From Hortaea werneckii (taxonomy: Eukaryota; Ascomycota; Dothideomycetes; Mycosphaerellales; Teratosphaeriaceae): a stretch of DNA of 64,000 bases. Of the stretch, positions 30,122-40,823 are shown piece after piece. Under the pieces are notes generated by a model. It did not search any database, was not told the origin of the DNA, and was given only the letters and a program-made list of their open reading frames with translations. Each line of letters starts with the position of its first letter. Within the stretch, counting starts at the first letter, position 1. The DNA lies in NCBI GenBank assembly GCA_037044905.1, contig JBAOKB010000020.1:930001-994000 (forward strand), written 5' to 3'. Made by a program: the position numbers and the translations under genes.

Positions 30122-30550
30122 TTAGGTCTTTGGCAATTTGAAACCTTCCTCCATCTGAGCTGCCCCTTCGACTGCGCACCACCAGTGTGGCCTACGCTTG
30201 GTGAAGACCTCAAAGGCCGGTTTCATCTCCGGGAGGTCGAACATATCTTCGCCGTCGATCAAGCCGGCTCTCACAAACTTGGCAGTCGGCATTATGTTGA
30301 ACTCTGCCCAGAGTGTGCACCGGCAATCGGCGCAAAAGTGGATGTTGCCAGAGCCCGTGGGTGTCGATTCGCTTTGGGGTGTGCCACGCTCCAGGTGAAA
30401 GGCCTCGTTCGGGATTGTTGCGATCATGGCGAAAGCAGAGCCAGTCCTTTTCCGGCATGTCATGCAATGGCATAGGGCGGTCTGAGAGATCTTATCGAGC
30501 TTGATGTGGCATTTTCCACACAGACAGGTCGCGGTTCTGTTGGTCATCAT
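30122..30550 (-). CDS. GFA-family (CENP-V/GFA domain) zinc protein
   Basis: A single exon of 142 codons starting ATG-ATG. The zinc-ligand pattern of the GFA domain is complete: CLCGKC (Cys 9, 11, 14), CHCMTC (Cys 27, 29, 32) and CADC (Cys 73, 76). The name comes from bacterial glutathione-dependent formaldehyde-activating enzyme, but most fungal members are uncharacterised and the enzymatic claim is disputed, so the substrate is open. No signal peptide is seen, so it is probably cytosolic. The frame is intact and of usual length. Confidence 0.9.
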   Translation of the reverse strand: MMTNRTATCLCGKCHIKLDKISQTALCHCMTCRKRTGSAFAMIATIPNEAFHLERGTPQSESTPTGSGNIHFCADCRCTLWAEFNIMPTAKFVRAGLIDGEDMFDLPEMKPAFEVFTKRRPHWWCAVEGAAQMEEGFKLPKT

Positions 30551-31551
30551 GAGTAATTGTTTCTTGGTAGTTCAAATAAGGATTCTGGAATGGAAGCAGG
30601 TTCTTTCTGCTGAGAAAAAGCGGTTGGAACGGTCTATTCGGTCCTGTAATCCTGCTCCTTCGTCTCCACCCAACGGTGTTCCTATTTGTTCCGGGTTTGG
30701 ATAGCCTTGGACACCGCCGCTAAGTCAAGTGATATTTTGTCTTTGAATTCAGCGCTGCTTCTTGTAAGCATAGCTTCGACTACTTTGCAGCTTTGAAGGA
30801 CGCTTGGAAAATGTCGCGACAGCATTGAATGGACGGGGCACGAGGAAGATGGAGACAGTCTTCAAGCGAGTAAAGTGTGTCCCGGTGTCCTCCGCGTTCC
30901 GGTCTGCAGCGCCCTCCGCTGTCTGCCTGCCGAGACTGTGGTGAGTCGCCCCTCGCCACGAATCTCAAGCCCTACCACATCTCCTACACATGTCTGCGCT
31001 CATCAGAATCGTCTACTGGTATGCGACAAGCTTATCATAAGCAATCCTCGAGCTTGATGGACCTTCCGTTCTCAAGTTTACGCCTGATTTTGAAGCCAAA
31101 CCATTGCGCTCTCCAGGCCACTCCTTTGGATCTTCGGACTCAAAGCCGTTCTCCGTTCATCGCGAGCTTCAATTACCATGATATACCTTCTTGTCGAATG
31201 CAGCAAAGCTGAGGTGGTTGTACAACAGGTATGGAGGAAGGACGAGCCCGTCTTGTGAGAGCTCCATCACATTAAAGTTTGTTCCAGAACACTGGATGTC
31301 TAGATCCCATCGCTTGGCTATCATCATGTTTGAAGTCTTGGCAATGGTTTTCTACGTCATGCATATACCAATACGACAAACGACAAGTCCGCGGCAACAT
31401 CACATCATTGTCAGCACGACCAAAGGTAAACCAAACTATGTACAGCTAGATTACAAAGTGCGAGCCATTCCCCAGGGTGAAGGTTGCAGATCGATCAAGA
31501 CATACTCCACCCTCAGCTCTTCTATCTCCATCTTTATATATTGAGTTCAAC
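30551..31551. other. Gene-free stretch between GFA protein and lipocalin
   Basis: About 1 kb with only short unconvincing frames. A TTTATATATT element lies about 15 bp before the lipocalin start and may be a TATA-like site. Confidence 0.45.
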
Positions 31552-32265
31552 ATGTTAGGAAAGGCAACCGTAGCGTTTGCGCTGCTCGCATCCGCGAGAG
31601 CGAATTCCCTATACCGCCGCCATACTCGTCAAAACCAGATTTGCGAGCCAATTAACGAAGTTGCCCCGGCCCTGTGGGACAAGTAGGTGCCATTTCAACT
31701 TAACCTTTACGCTCCTACTGAACGCGGTCTCAACAGGCAATGCTTCTACCCTCCACCCACGGAAAACTTTGACGTGAACGTATACCTCGGCCGCTGGTAC
31801 CAGGTTGCAGGCAATCCGGCATCGTTCACGGCCGCATGTGATGGCTGCATTTTCGCCGACTACGGTCTTAACGAAAATGGGACGGTTGCGGTCACCAATG
31901 GCTGTCAGCGGGACACACCTGCCGGCCCAGTGCCCGTCAGAGTGAACGGCACAGCGACCCCAGCCCCACGAGCTTACGGCAACGAGGGCGTCTTCACGGT
32001 GAACTTCCCCTTCCCGACGTCCGGCGCAGATGTCGAGGGCAGCGAAGGATCGTGCCCAGGTCCGAACTACATCGTACAGGCTTTCGATGACTACCGCGGA
32101 TGGGCGCTCGTGCAATCCTCGAACTTCACCACCCTGTTTGTGCTGAGTAGGGAACAGCAAAGGACCAGTATGGAGATCGACCAGTGGCTGGCTATCGCTG
32201 AGGAGCTGGGCAGCGATATCAGCAATGTGGTCAGGTACAACCAGACTGGCTGCACTGCCATCTGA
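31552..32265 (+). CDS. Secreted lipocalin (apolipoprotein D-like)
   Basis: Two exons, 31552-31682 and 31737-32265, flank a 54-nt intron (GTAGGT donor, CAACAG acceptor), giving 219 aa. A signal peptide spans about residues 1-18 (MLGKATVAFALLASARAN). The lipocalin GxW motif is LGRWYQVAG (Gly62, Trp64), and the late strand YIVQAFDDYRGWALVQS fits the second structural region of the fold. Several N-glycosylation sequons (NGT, NFT, NQT) and six or seven Cys in the mature part fit an extracellular, disulphide-bonded protein. Lipocalins carry small hydrophobic ligands; the ligand here is unknown. ATG 31552 was chosen because it begins the signal peptide; an upstream in-frame ATG would bury it. Confidence 0.85.
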
Positions 32266-32459
32266 TTGTAGATAGCGAGACAGCCTGTGTAAATTCTTTG
32301 CTGCGGTACCCCTCTTTCATTCGCTATAACTAAATCGACGACTTCAAGGTCGTTTGAACTCGTTATTAACTCTTGTCTTATCATTGAAGGAGTACTGATT
32401 TGCATGTCGACATGTAAGTTACACAACACGTCAGATTGTCCTCCCAGCTACTGTCTGCG

Positions 32460-35400
32460 TCAGTGCAATCGCATTTCGAAGTCGCCGCTCCAGATGCCAT
32501 CTCGAGTAGATTCTCCCAGATCAGTCATGTACAAAACGCCACCTTCACCGTACATCATCTTTACGCCCCGAGTGTCACACGCTTTGCCGCCATGGTGGCC
32601 AGACCAGCCATGATGCTGTCTACCGTGTGCACCTGCGATGGTGATGTTTGCAAGCGACAAGCCATCGTTGTACTCACCCGACACCTTGGTTGAAAGAATG
32701 CCGCGAGAGAAGCGGAGCTAGCCAGAATCAGTAAATCAATATTAATAAGCGAATCAATACGCCGACATACCTCAACATTCTTAGTCTCATTAGGATGAAT
32801 CGAGATGCCGTCATCTAGGTATAGCTCTCCCTGGGCTTCGCCGTTCTTGTCTAGGGCGATCAAAAGACTCCAAGGCATCATTCTAGATGTCTTCGTGGTG
32901 TTTCCAGCCTTTTGCATTGGAATGATGCTGCCACCACGAACGTGGATCGGTTGGTGAACTAGAGGGGCTTGTAAAGTCTTATTCTCGCCGGCAGCAGCCT
33001 CGACCTTCTGCAGTGAGTACCAGTCATACCAAATCGTGCCTGAGCCAACACCAGGAAATACACCATTCACCTGGACTATGGGTTAGTTCATGTTATCATC
33101 TCGCAAGCGATGTGTGTCTGGCTGATTTACTGACAGTTGTAGCCAGCGCCTCAAGCACGGGCGTGACAAGGATTGAGGGTCCAGACATGAACTGTGTTTC
33201 CACAGCCTTGAGATTCTCTTCATCCGGGAATTCCCAGGCTAGGGCCCTAAGCACCGTCTCGCCAGCGGTGTTGGCCTTATGGAAGAGGGTATATGTATAG
33301 GGCAGCAAAGAGTAGCGTATGTCCATAATTCGTCGAGTAGCCTCCGCTGTAGTAGACCAACGATAAGCTTCCTGGGCGATAGTGTTTCGGTTATTGTGGT
33401 TACGGTAGAGCGGGAACCAGGCGGACAGCTGCATCCAGCGGGTGCAAAGCTGCATGTCTGCATTGCCGTTGAAGCCGCAAGTCTCCACACCAAAATACTA
33501 GAACGGAGTCAGCAGGCAGTCATTGGATCGAATAAGTGTGCAAACATTGTTACCGGAATTCCTGCAATAGCAAATTGCAGTGCCTGACTGATGCCAAAAT
33601 ACATGTTACCCCATTTGCTATTAGTGTCGCCACCCCAGTGTCCTGAAAAATTTCCCGTTCCTGCAAATGTGGCGCGCGATTGAATCCAGGGTCGCTTGCC
33701 AGGAATAGCTTGTAATAATGCATGGTAGCTTGCGTTCGCACTGGTATGACCATATAAGTTGTGCAGCTCATACTCTGTCATTCCATTCTTGTGCACTGCG
33801 TCTGGACTAAGCACTTGCTTGACCAGACTGTGACCTGCAAGAAAATTGTTGATTGCGTATGGAGGAAAAGTCAAGTTGCGAACGCCTGGCGTTGGGAGGG
33901 TTCGAGCGAGCACGGGGGTTGGCGTAGCAGTTGGCGTGGGATAAGCGGAAGACTGTGAAGCTAGAGAGGCGGATGCCGATGCAGCTTCTGTTGCGTTAGT
34001 AAGATTGAAGGCCTCCGGGTAGCGGTAGTCTACCGCAACACTGGTATTAGGGTCACCAGGCAGAGGGAATGGAACGTGAATTGGATTCTCGTCCAGCATA
34101 CTAGTCCCACAGCTGCCAGTACAGAAGGATGTTGCGTCGCTAACATCAAGCCACCAACCATCATATCTGCGAGTCGTTAGACGTGGGCGTTTCCTATGGG
34201 CTCTAGTCTCAACTTACGCCAATTGTTTGTGGTATTCCACAAATTGCTCCGTCCAAAATTGCTGCGCAGCTAGCGACATGAAATCTGGATAAGCACTGAA
34301 GCCATTCCAAAGCACTCCGTAATAATATTCACTTGTGTTTGCTCCTGAACGAATGTACACATCTAGCTCGACGCCGCGATCGTATGGTGGATAGACATCG
34401 GTCTGGTTTTCAGGCGCTGGTGCGTAGACATTCGGATCTAGGATTGGTAAGTAGTATTGCCCACTGGCGTGCAAACGCGCTAAAAAGCGCTGTCCTTCTT
34501 CGACATTGTACTGAGGATCTTTGTGTGTAAAGATTCGATTGAGGTTCAGATAATCAAGATCGTTGGTAATGGCTTCCTGCAGCGGGCGATTAGATATTAG
34601 AAGGTTCTGATCAATTACCTCCTCTGAGCCACTTACCAGCTGAATTCCAGCATCAGCGTAAGCGTCAATGACATCCTGCAGATTTGTCCAGTTAAGATAC
34701 CCCCATCTGTTCTGCTGAAATCCCAGATGCCAATAAGCAGGCAAGTAAGGAGTGGTGATGACGCCGGTCTGATATTGCGAGATGACATCTTTGGGCTTCG
34801 AACCAGACAGGAAGTAGAACTCGAAGCTACCCCCAATAGTACGGTAAGTAATACTGTCTGGTCGCAAAAGCCAGTCCTGGCCATGAGCATTGCGCGCAAA
34901 GACACCGTGGGATTTGCTTGTGCCATTGCCATAGCGGGTCTCCAAGTACACCGGATGTGTACTATGGCCATTGACATCCAGGATGTTGTCATTGTCTAAA
35001 TTGTACGCGTTCCAGAATGTCTGAGTGAAGTTGTTCGGCAATCGGAAAGCACGCAAGCTTTCAGCAAGGCCATATATGTTGTAGTCCGGTACCATAGTGG
35101 TTACGAGCTCAAGAAATTGATCCTCAAAAACGATTTTCTTGCCAAAGGTGTCGAAGAGAACCTCGCCGGAGCCAGCTCGAGATACACGGAACTGGAAGCT
35201 CGGGTCATTATTCCAGGCGAAAACCAGGTCACTGCCTGCCTTGTTCGAGCCTTCTTCAGCAGATGGTTGGGGTGTTAAATCAGGCGACAACGTGTACAGG
35301 GACTCGTTATTTGAGCCCAGGTACCTTGGATATATTTTCACTGACAGCCGTTCCTTGGCTTGATATACCACGTCCAGTGTCAGCTCGTGGATATCATAGC

Positions 35401-35729
35401 CATAGAGATCACATGCTTCTCCGGCAAGTACCAAGTCAGCAGTGAGACTGTTCTGAGTCTCCCTAATATTGGAAGCTCTGTAGCCCGGGCATTCTACTTG
35501 CGCATTCGGCGCCGTCGTATCAAGGACGTTTGGCGTGACGCTGGGGGCGTAGTTAATAGAAGATGGCAACGCAGGTGTTGGTGGAAAAGCTGGCGGGAAT
35601 TGCGGCTTTTGTGCTGTAAAATGACATGAGTATGATTCGAAGGATCGAAAAAGCTGCAAAGCTGTCTTTCTTACCGCTGACAGTCCACGCCAAGAGCGCA
35701 GGTACTATGGCCTTGACAAAGGCCGGCAT
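32460..35729 (-). CDS. Secreted GH31 alpha-glucosidase
   Basis: Seven exons: 35729-35675, 35613-34637, 34576-34218, 34166-33554, 33497-33135, 33070-32771 and 32717-32460. The introns are 51-64 nt and all phases agree, giving 974 aa. The signal peptide is MPAFVKAIVPALLAWTVSA. The N-terminal beta-sandwich and the (beta/alpha)8 barrel carry HLGFQQNRWGYLNW and LEAITNDLDYLNLNRIF. The nucleophile region is YDGWWLDVSDATSF (Asp471), where most GH31 enzymes have W-x-D-M-N/S-E. The acid/base Asp is in SGHWGGDTNSKW (about residue 644). A C-terminal region with NEGxxD-like YLDDG follows. It should release glucose from alpha-1,4-linked oligosaccharides outside the cell. Intron 2 (34636-34577) is 60 nt with no in-frame stop, so retention would leave the frame open. 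Confidence 0.92.
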
Positions 35730-36272
35730 GCTGAAGGATAATAAGCTTCTCCAAGGTACCGATGCTAAGAAAGAAAAGCATAGAAGGCTATGCGGATGTG
35801 AAGCGAAATATATATCAAGCCACCTACCGTTATGGCGAAGGCCGGTTACCGCTTGCTGGGGGTTGTCGTTCTGCAGGTGCCGATGACGGTTCCAATTGAT
35901 GGAATACTATGACGGCAAAGTGTGCCTGATGTGATCCGGACATCTCACCTAGCATGCTACTACTTCATCCACTAGAACAGGCAGTGCGACCCATTAGAGG
36001 CGCGCCATATTCCCGTGATGATCGCATGGGTGCTTGGACTTTCCATCTTGATGTGTCGGCGGGCGTGCATAACAGCGTACGTCAACTGATCAACGCAGGT
36101 TTTGTGAACAATGCCGTAAAGACAGAGTTGCGGGAACGTGAGGGGGGCATTACCAGTTTGGAAGTGATGTTGGAGATCGAGCGAGGCTTCCATTCGGGCT
36201 GACGGGAAGTCCGGCGGCGCAGAGTTGTGATGCCTCAGGCCAAAGTTGACCAGAAAACGCCATAGGCATTGG
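35730..36272. other. Divergent region between GH31 gene and GPI2
   Basis: 543 bp of shared 5' flank. An open plus-strand frame at 35954-36202 has no features supporting a gene. No regulatory site was recognised with confidence. Confidence 0.45.
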
Positions 36273-37760
36273 ATGGCAAAACACTCAATGGCAGCATACG
36301 ATCAGGTATCGGCATCGCGTTCGTCCCGCGCAAGCTCAGTGCAATCAGTTGATCCTCACGCGCATGCTCGAGAGCATTCGCACCTCCACCCTAGAGATGC
36401 CATCTCCGCCAGCTCTCCCCCACCTCAGGGACAGCGTGGAAGCAGTCCGCTGGGCCGCAGCGACACCGTGACAACCGCGACACAGCATGAATCGCGAAGT
36501 AAACGGCGAGATAAGCGGCGAGGTCGGAGTGGCAACCGTCGCGGTAAAACACCATGGAAGAAGTTACTGTGGGTGAAACAGAACTACCCGGACAACTATA
36601 CAGATGAGGAGACCTTCCTGGACCACCTCCAACGCAACCCACGGCTCAGGCCGTACGAGTTTTGGCCACTTGTCGCCGACAGTACAATTATCGTACAACA
36701 TGTCTGTTCAGTGGTCATCTTCGTATGTTGTTTCACAGCAATCTTCCAGGAGCGAGTGAGTCCGCAGACCGTTGTGGGATGGGCGACAAGCGGAACGGTA
36801 GCTGGCTGGGTGCTAAGAGATTGGTGGCAGAGCGAAGAAGATCTCGAAGAGGCTTTGGCTGCGAAAAGAGGTCTTCAGGACGCCAGTATGGTTGCAGAAG
36901 ACGAAGAGAAAGCGTCTACTAGCGGAACGTCCGGCTCTGCCCCTGCTTCAGCCACTGCAGACTTTGGCATGCCCTATAAGGAAACCCCAATGGCCAGTAC
37001 TATGGCATCTAAATCGCATTCGCGTAACCCGAGTACAGGTTCTACCTCGAGCAACCTTCCGTCGGTGCCTTTAGCTTCTGCGGATATGCTAAGCCCGTCA
37101 CAGACCGCTGCATCTTCTGCAACTCCAGCGCCAGCATATCTACCAAAATACCCTGGCAAATCCTCTTCCTTTTCACCTCGTATGCAGGAGCGTCTGACTA
37201 CTGCAAAGTCAGCTATCTTAATCTACTGCTCACTGCTTGGCCTGTCGCCTATCTTAAAGTCCCTTACAAAATCGACATCAAGCGATAGTATATGGGCTCT
37301 TAGCTCATGGCTCCTCATCCTCAACATCTTCACGTTCGACTACGGTGCTGGACCGGAGGTGAAGTTCCCGGCGAGCTTAAGCACGAATGCTGCGCTTATG
37401 GCATCCACAGTGCTCGCTTCCAGACTCCCTTCTACCACGCACGTGTTCAGCCTCACCCTGTTCAGTATAGAGGTCTTCGGGCTCTTCCCAGTTTTCCGCC
37501 GACATTTACGGCATCATTCTTGGCCTGGACACCTCTGGCTCACCATTGCGCTTGTATCCATGGCAAGCGGCGGACTGAGCATCACCATTTCGGGTGGCGG
37601 ATGGGGAATGGGTGTCCTTGGCATCTTGCTAGGTGGTATGGTGACGTGTTTGAGCTTAGGCTTGACGAGCTGGTGGCTGATTGGGCTGCAACGGTACAAA
37701 AATGAGATCCATGGGCCGTGGGATCCAGCGAGGCCTATCATTAGACGTCACTGGGATTGA
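36273..37760 (+). CDS. GPI2: GPI-GlcNAc transferase subunit GPI2/PIG-C
   Basis: A single exon of 495 codons from ATG 36273; the frame is open further upstream, but the codon at 36246 is TTG. A second ATG at 36288 is also possible. Residues 1-95 are a basic, Ser/His-rich cytosolic extension. The conserved core starts PWKKLLWVKQNYPDNYTDEE, the PIG-C signature, followed by LRPYEFWPLVADSTIIVQHV. About six to eight hydrophobic helices follow, interrupted by a roughly 100-residue Ser/Ala/Thr-rich loop. Near the end, LIGLQRYKNEIHGPWDPARP is typical of the family C-terminus. It acts in the ER complex that transfers GlcNAc to phosphatidylinositol, the first step of GPI-anchor synthesis. Confidence 0.93.
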   Translation: MAKHSMAAYDQVSASRSSRASSVQSVDPHAHAREHSHLHPRDAISASSPPPQGQRGSSPLGRSDTVTTATQHESRSKRRDKRRGRSGNRRGKTPWKKLLWVKQNYPDNYTDEETFLDHLQRNPRLRPYEFWPLVADSTIIVQHVCSVVIFVCCFTAIFQERVSPQTVVGWATSGTVAGWVLRDWWQSEEDLEEALAAKRGLQDASMVAEDEEKASTSGTSGSAPASATADFGMPYKETPMASTMASKSHSRNPSTGSTSSNLPSVPLASADMLSPSQTAASSATPAPAYLPKYPGKSSSFSPRMQERLTTAKSAILIYCSLLGLSPILKSLTKSTSSDSIWALSSWLLILNIFTFDYGAGPEVKFPASLSTNAALMASTVLASRLPSTTHVFSLTLFSIEVFGLFPVFRRHLRHHSWPGHLWLTIALVSMASGGLSITISGGGWGMGVLGILLGGMVTCLSLGLTSWWLIGLQRYKNEIHGPWDPARPIIRRHWD

Positions 37761-38290
37761 CAGAAATGTATGCTACGTAGACACAATTGTAGGATCAGTG
37801 TGAGGTAGAACGAAGCATTCGATTGATATCCCTCAACGAGACAATCCAGAATTTATGTCCCGTGAGACCAAACTAGATTGTAGAAGTTTTCGTATTCGTA
37901 GTACCGCTAAGATACGTCCCACATTAAATTGGCTGTCCCTGTAGGGGATGGCGACTCGGATAAACGTTTTGACTCGCTGCTCGGACCCTTCCTATGGCAC
38001 CTTGTCTAGCAACCACCCTGCTTACTGAGGGCGTAAGAGTATATATCAGCCAGCTTTGCTTGTTCCCTGGACCAGTAGGTGTCGCCCCTCTACCGCTGAC
38101 CTTCATCCTCATTCGTGTTTTTGTGAACCGTGCCACTCGTGCGAACACTGAGACAGCCCAAGAAGAGAAGAGACCAGAGGGTTTCTCTCTAGTCGGACCA
38201 GCATGCACATCATAATGAAGCGTCTTGCCTTAGGATGGACTGAGTTGCGAAGCGGCTGACGCGCCGAGCTTCCATTGACATGATGAAAGA
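37761..38290. other. Convergent intergenic region GPI2/PDCD5
   Basis: 530 bp between two 3' ends. Small open frames around 37994-38215 show no coding features. Confidence 0.5.
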
Positions 38291-38765
38291 TTATACGTCG
38301 TTCAGCAGATCGTCCAGGTCATCATCATCCCAACCACCTTTCCTCCTTTGCACTGTCACCTTCTCAGTCTCCTGCTGTTGCTCATTTACTGCGTTTAAGA
38401 TATCCTTCAACTGCTCTTCCGTCACGCGCTGTCGCAGCTGGCCTGTTCGCGCCAGCATGATCAATCGGTTCTCGACATCTTCGGCCCTCGATGCCTTTAC
38501 AAGTCTAATACGGCCAAGTCTATCTGCTGCGGCCGGGTCGAGGATTTGGGAGAGGATTGATTGGCGCACTTCTGCTTCACGATTCCTACCTCAAGTCTCA
38601 GTCCGATTTTTCTTACATGGCGTGAATACTTCGCGAGACGTACTTCTGCTGCTCTTGCTGGTCGCCACCACCTTGGCCGCCGCCTCCGCCGCCGCTTCCT
38701 CCTCCCTGCGACTGCAGCTCTTGCTTGCGCGCCTGCCTAATTGCCTCTAGATCGGAGTCCGCCAT
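38291..38765 (-). CDS. PDCD5/TFAR19-like DNA-binding protein
   Basis: Two exons, 38765-38644 and 38585-38291, flank a 58-nt intron (GTACGT donor, GGTAG acceptor), giving 138 aa. It begins MADSDLEAIRQARKQELQSQ and has a Gly-rich insert before the splice. Then come NREAEVRQSILSQILDPAAA and DRLGRIRLVKASRAEDVENR, the PDCD5 core. It ends in a Lys/Gly patch and an acidic Asp/Leu tail (WDDDDLDDLLNDV). The homologues form a small helical bundle linked to apoptosis in animals and to chaperonin and nucleic-acid binding in microbes; the fungal role is unclear. A nearer AAG acceptor was rejected because it shifts the frame. Confidence 0.92.
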
Positions 38766-39923
38766 GCTTTGTCAGTGAAGTTCAGCAAGCTCAGTGATGC
38801 AATTTCTGGGCCTGGCCGAGCTGCCGGTGGTCAAAGAGCTCGCCATTTCTGCCCCGCATCGCGAACTTTTGGACGTGCACACCATGCGCGGTCGCCGCGA
38901 CTAGCCTCAGGCTTCCCACTCGTCAAACATGAGGTGAGGTGAACCCGCCCCGACCTGCAGTAGTGGAGGTGCCCGTAAGGTCAAGGTACGTACCCGAGGT
39001 CAAACTCCTAGGTAGTACCTGATTACCTTCGTTTCACGGAACCATCGAGCTACGAGCAATTGCGTGCGATGCTGCCATGCAACGCACAACTGACGACATG
39101 ATTATTCGTTGATGCCTGACCGACAGAGACAAGCAGACCTAGGTATCGCAAGAGCAGTGACATTTCCAGAGCGACATCGAGAGATCGATGACGCCCAAGC
39201 CGACACCCGAACGATGCGGTTCTTGAGCCCACAATGGGTGTTGCCACTCCTCTTAGAACGACCCCACTAGCTGAACTTTTCCCAACAAAGGCTTCCTGGC
39301 GGAGTTATGCGCTCATCTCCTGGACGGCGTCCGATTGCTGAACAAGAACAATGTGCCCTTTGTTATTAAGAAAATGAAGAAATATCAGATTACACAATCT
39401 GCCTAGGCGCACGGAACGATTGAACATTCTGCCGTCGGAATTTAGCTCATGATGCGTAAGAGGGGATTATAGATCATCACGGGCGACTTGGACGGGTGAC
39501 GGAGATGCAAGGCACCACGGCACAAGCTTATTGTACTTGCCATGACGAAAGTCGAAATATCACCATGGTCAAGCACGCAACCAGATCGCGGCGGCAAATC
39601 TTTGCTCGCACATTCCAGTGCGGGTGTATCCTTGGGCTCTCATTGGTCGATCTAGCGGAAACAATGGAGCCCAGGCCTTCCCTATACGGATAGATTGCAA
39701 GCACGCCATTTTTCGCAGTCGACGATTTCTCAGCAAGCCGAGAGTGTCAACCTGAATATAGGCATCTTTACCAGGCAAGTATCTGTTCTGACATCCACGT
39801 CCCTATTTACTTTATATCACATACTCCTGTCGCTCAGTCCATTGCAACTCCATATCGTCATCGAGTTGTGTCTCAGCGTAACAACAGGACAGGACTCAAG
39901 ACTCTTCATCCTTCATAAATACA
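38766..39923. other. Divergent region between PDCD5 and MET16
   Basis: About 1.16 kb without a supported gene. It should contain the MET16 promoter. I looked for the CYS3/bZIP palindrome (ATGRYRYCAT) and found no perfect copy. Confidence 0.45.
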
Positions 39924-40823
39924 ATGGCATTCCGCAGTCGATCCAACTCCAGTGACCGCGAGGCCGAGTCTGGCTATGCTAGCGGCTCATCAACAGCCAG
40001 TCTGCCCGAAGTGTACTTCACCAGGCCTCACCTGAAATTCATCAACGCACAATTGCAGAAGCTCGAGCCTGTGGACGTGTTGAAATGGTGCCTTACGTCT
40101 CTTCCTCAGTTATGGCAAACCTCGGCGTTCGGGTTGACCGGTCTGGCCATCATGGACATGATTGACAAGCTCGATTACACCATCAAGCCGAACATTGAAC
40201 TCATCTTCCTTGACACGCTGTACCATTTCACGCAAACTCTTGATCTGGTTGAGCGGGTAAATCAGCGGTACCCCAACCTCAAGATTCACACATTCAAGCC
40301 CGAAGGCTGCGAGACCACCAAGGATTTCGAGCAGAAGTTTGGCGAGCGACTCTGGGAGACCAACGAGGACCAGTACGACTATGTTGCCAAGGTCGAGCCC
40401 GCGCAGAGAGCATACAGGGAGCTTGAGGTGAAGGCTGTTATCACCGGACGGAGGCGGTCTCAGGGCGGCAAGCGTGGTGACCTTGATATTGTCGAAATTG
40501 ACGACCAAGGCCTGATCAAGGTCAACCCTCTTGCCAACTGGAACTTCAAGCAAGTGCAGTCCTACATTAAGGAGAACAACGTCCCGACCAACGAGCTTCT
40601 TGACCAAGGCTACCGTTCCGTGGGAGACTGGCACTCCACCCAGCCCGTCACTGATTCCGAAGACGAGCGTGCCGGCAGGTGGAAAGGCCGCAACAAGACC
40701 GAGTGCGGCATCCACAACAAGAAGTCGCGATATGCCATGTTCCTTCAAGAGCAGGAGCAGCGACGTCAACAGGAACTTTCCGACGCAATCCAGAACGGTC
40801 TCAAGATCGAGCCGACTTCATAA
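39924..40823 (+). CDS. MET16: Phosphoadenosine phosphosulfate (PAPS) reductase
   Basis: An intronless frame of 299 codons, normal family length. The PAPS-reductase/ATP pyrophosphatase fold shows WQTSAFGLTGLAIMDMI (modified P-loop region), FLDTLYHF and VNPLANWNFKQVQSYIKEN. The catalytic Cys is Cys261 in KTECGIHNKKS near the C-terminus. The paired CC...CxxC ligands of iron-sulfur APS reductases are absent, which supports PAPS as substrate and thioredoxin as reductant. The enzyme yields sulfite in the cytosol. It lies 1.04 kb upstream of MET3 on the same strand, so two steps of sulfate assimilation sit side by side. Regulation by sulfur limitation through a CYS3/METR-type bZIP is expected from other fungi but not shown here. 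Confidence 0.96.
   Translation: MAFRSRSNSSDREAESGYASGSSTASLPEVYFTRPHLKFINAQLQKLEPVDVLKWCLTSLPQLWQTSAFGLTGLAIMDMIDKLDYTIKPNIELIFLDTLYHFTQTLDLVERVNQRYPNLKIHTFKPEGCETTKDFEQKFGERLWETNEDQYDYVAKVEPAQRAYRELEVKAVITGRRRSQGGKRGDLDIVEIDDQGLIKVNPLANWNFKQVQSYIKENNVPTNELLDQGYRSVGDWHSTQPVTDSEDERAGRWKGRNKTECGIHNKKSRYAMFLQEQEQRRQQELSDAIQNGLKIEPTS

Noticed and set aside
40110..40769. 219-codon minus-strand frame opposite MET16
   Set aside because: Antisense shadow of a codon-biased gene, with no domain.
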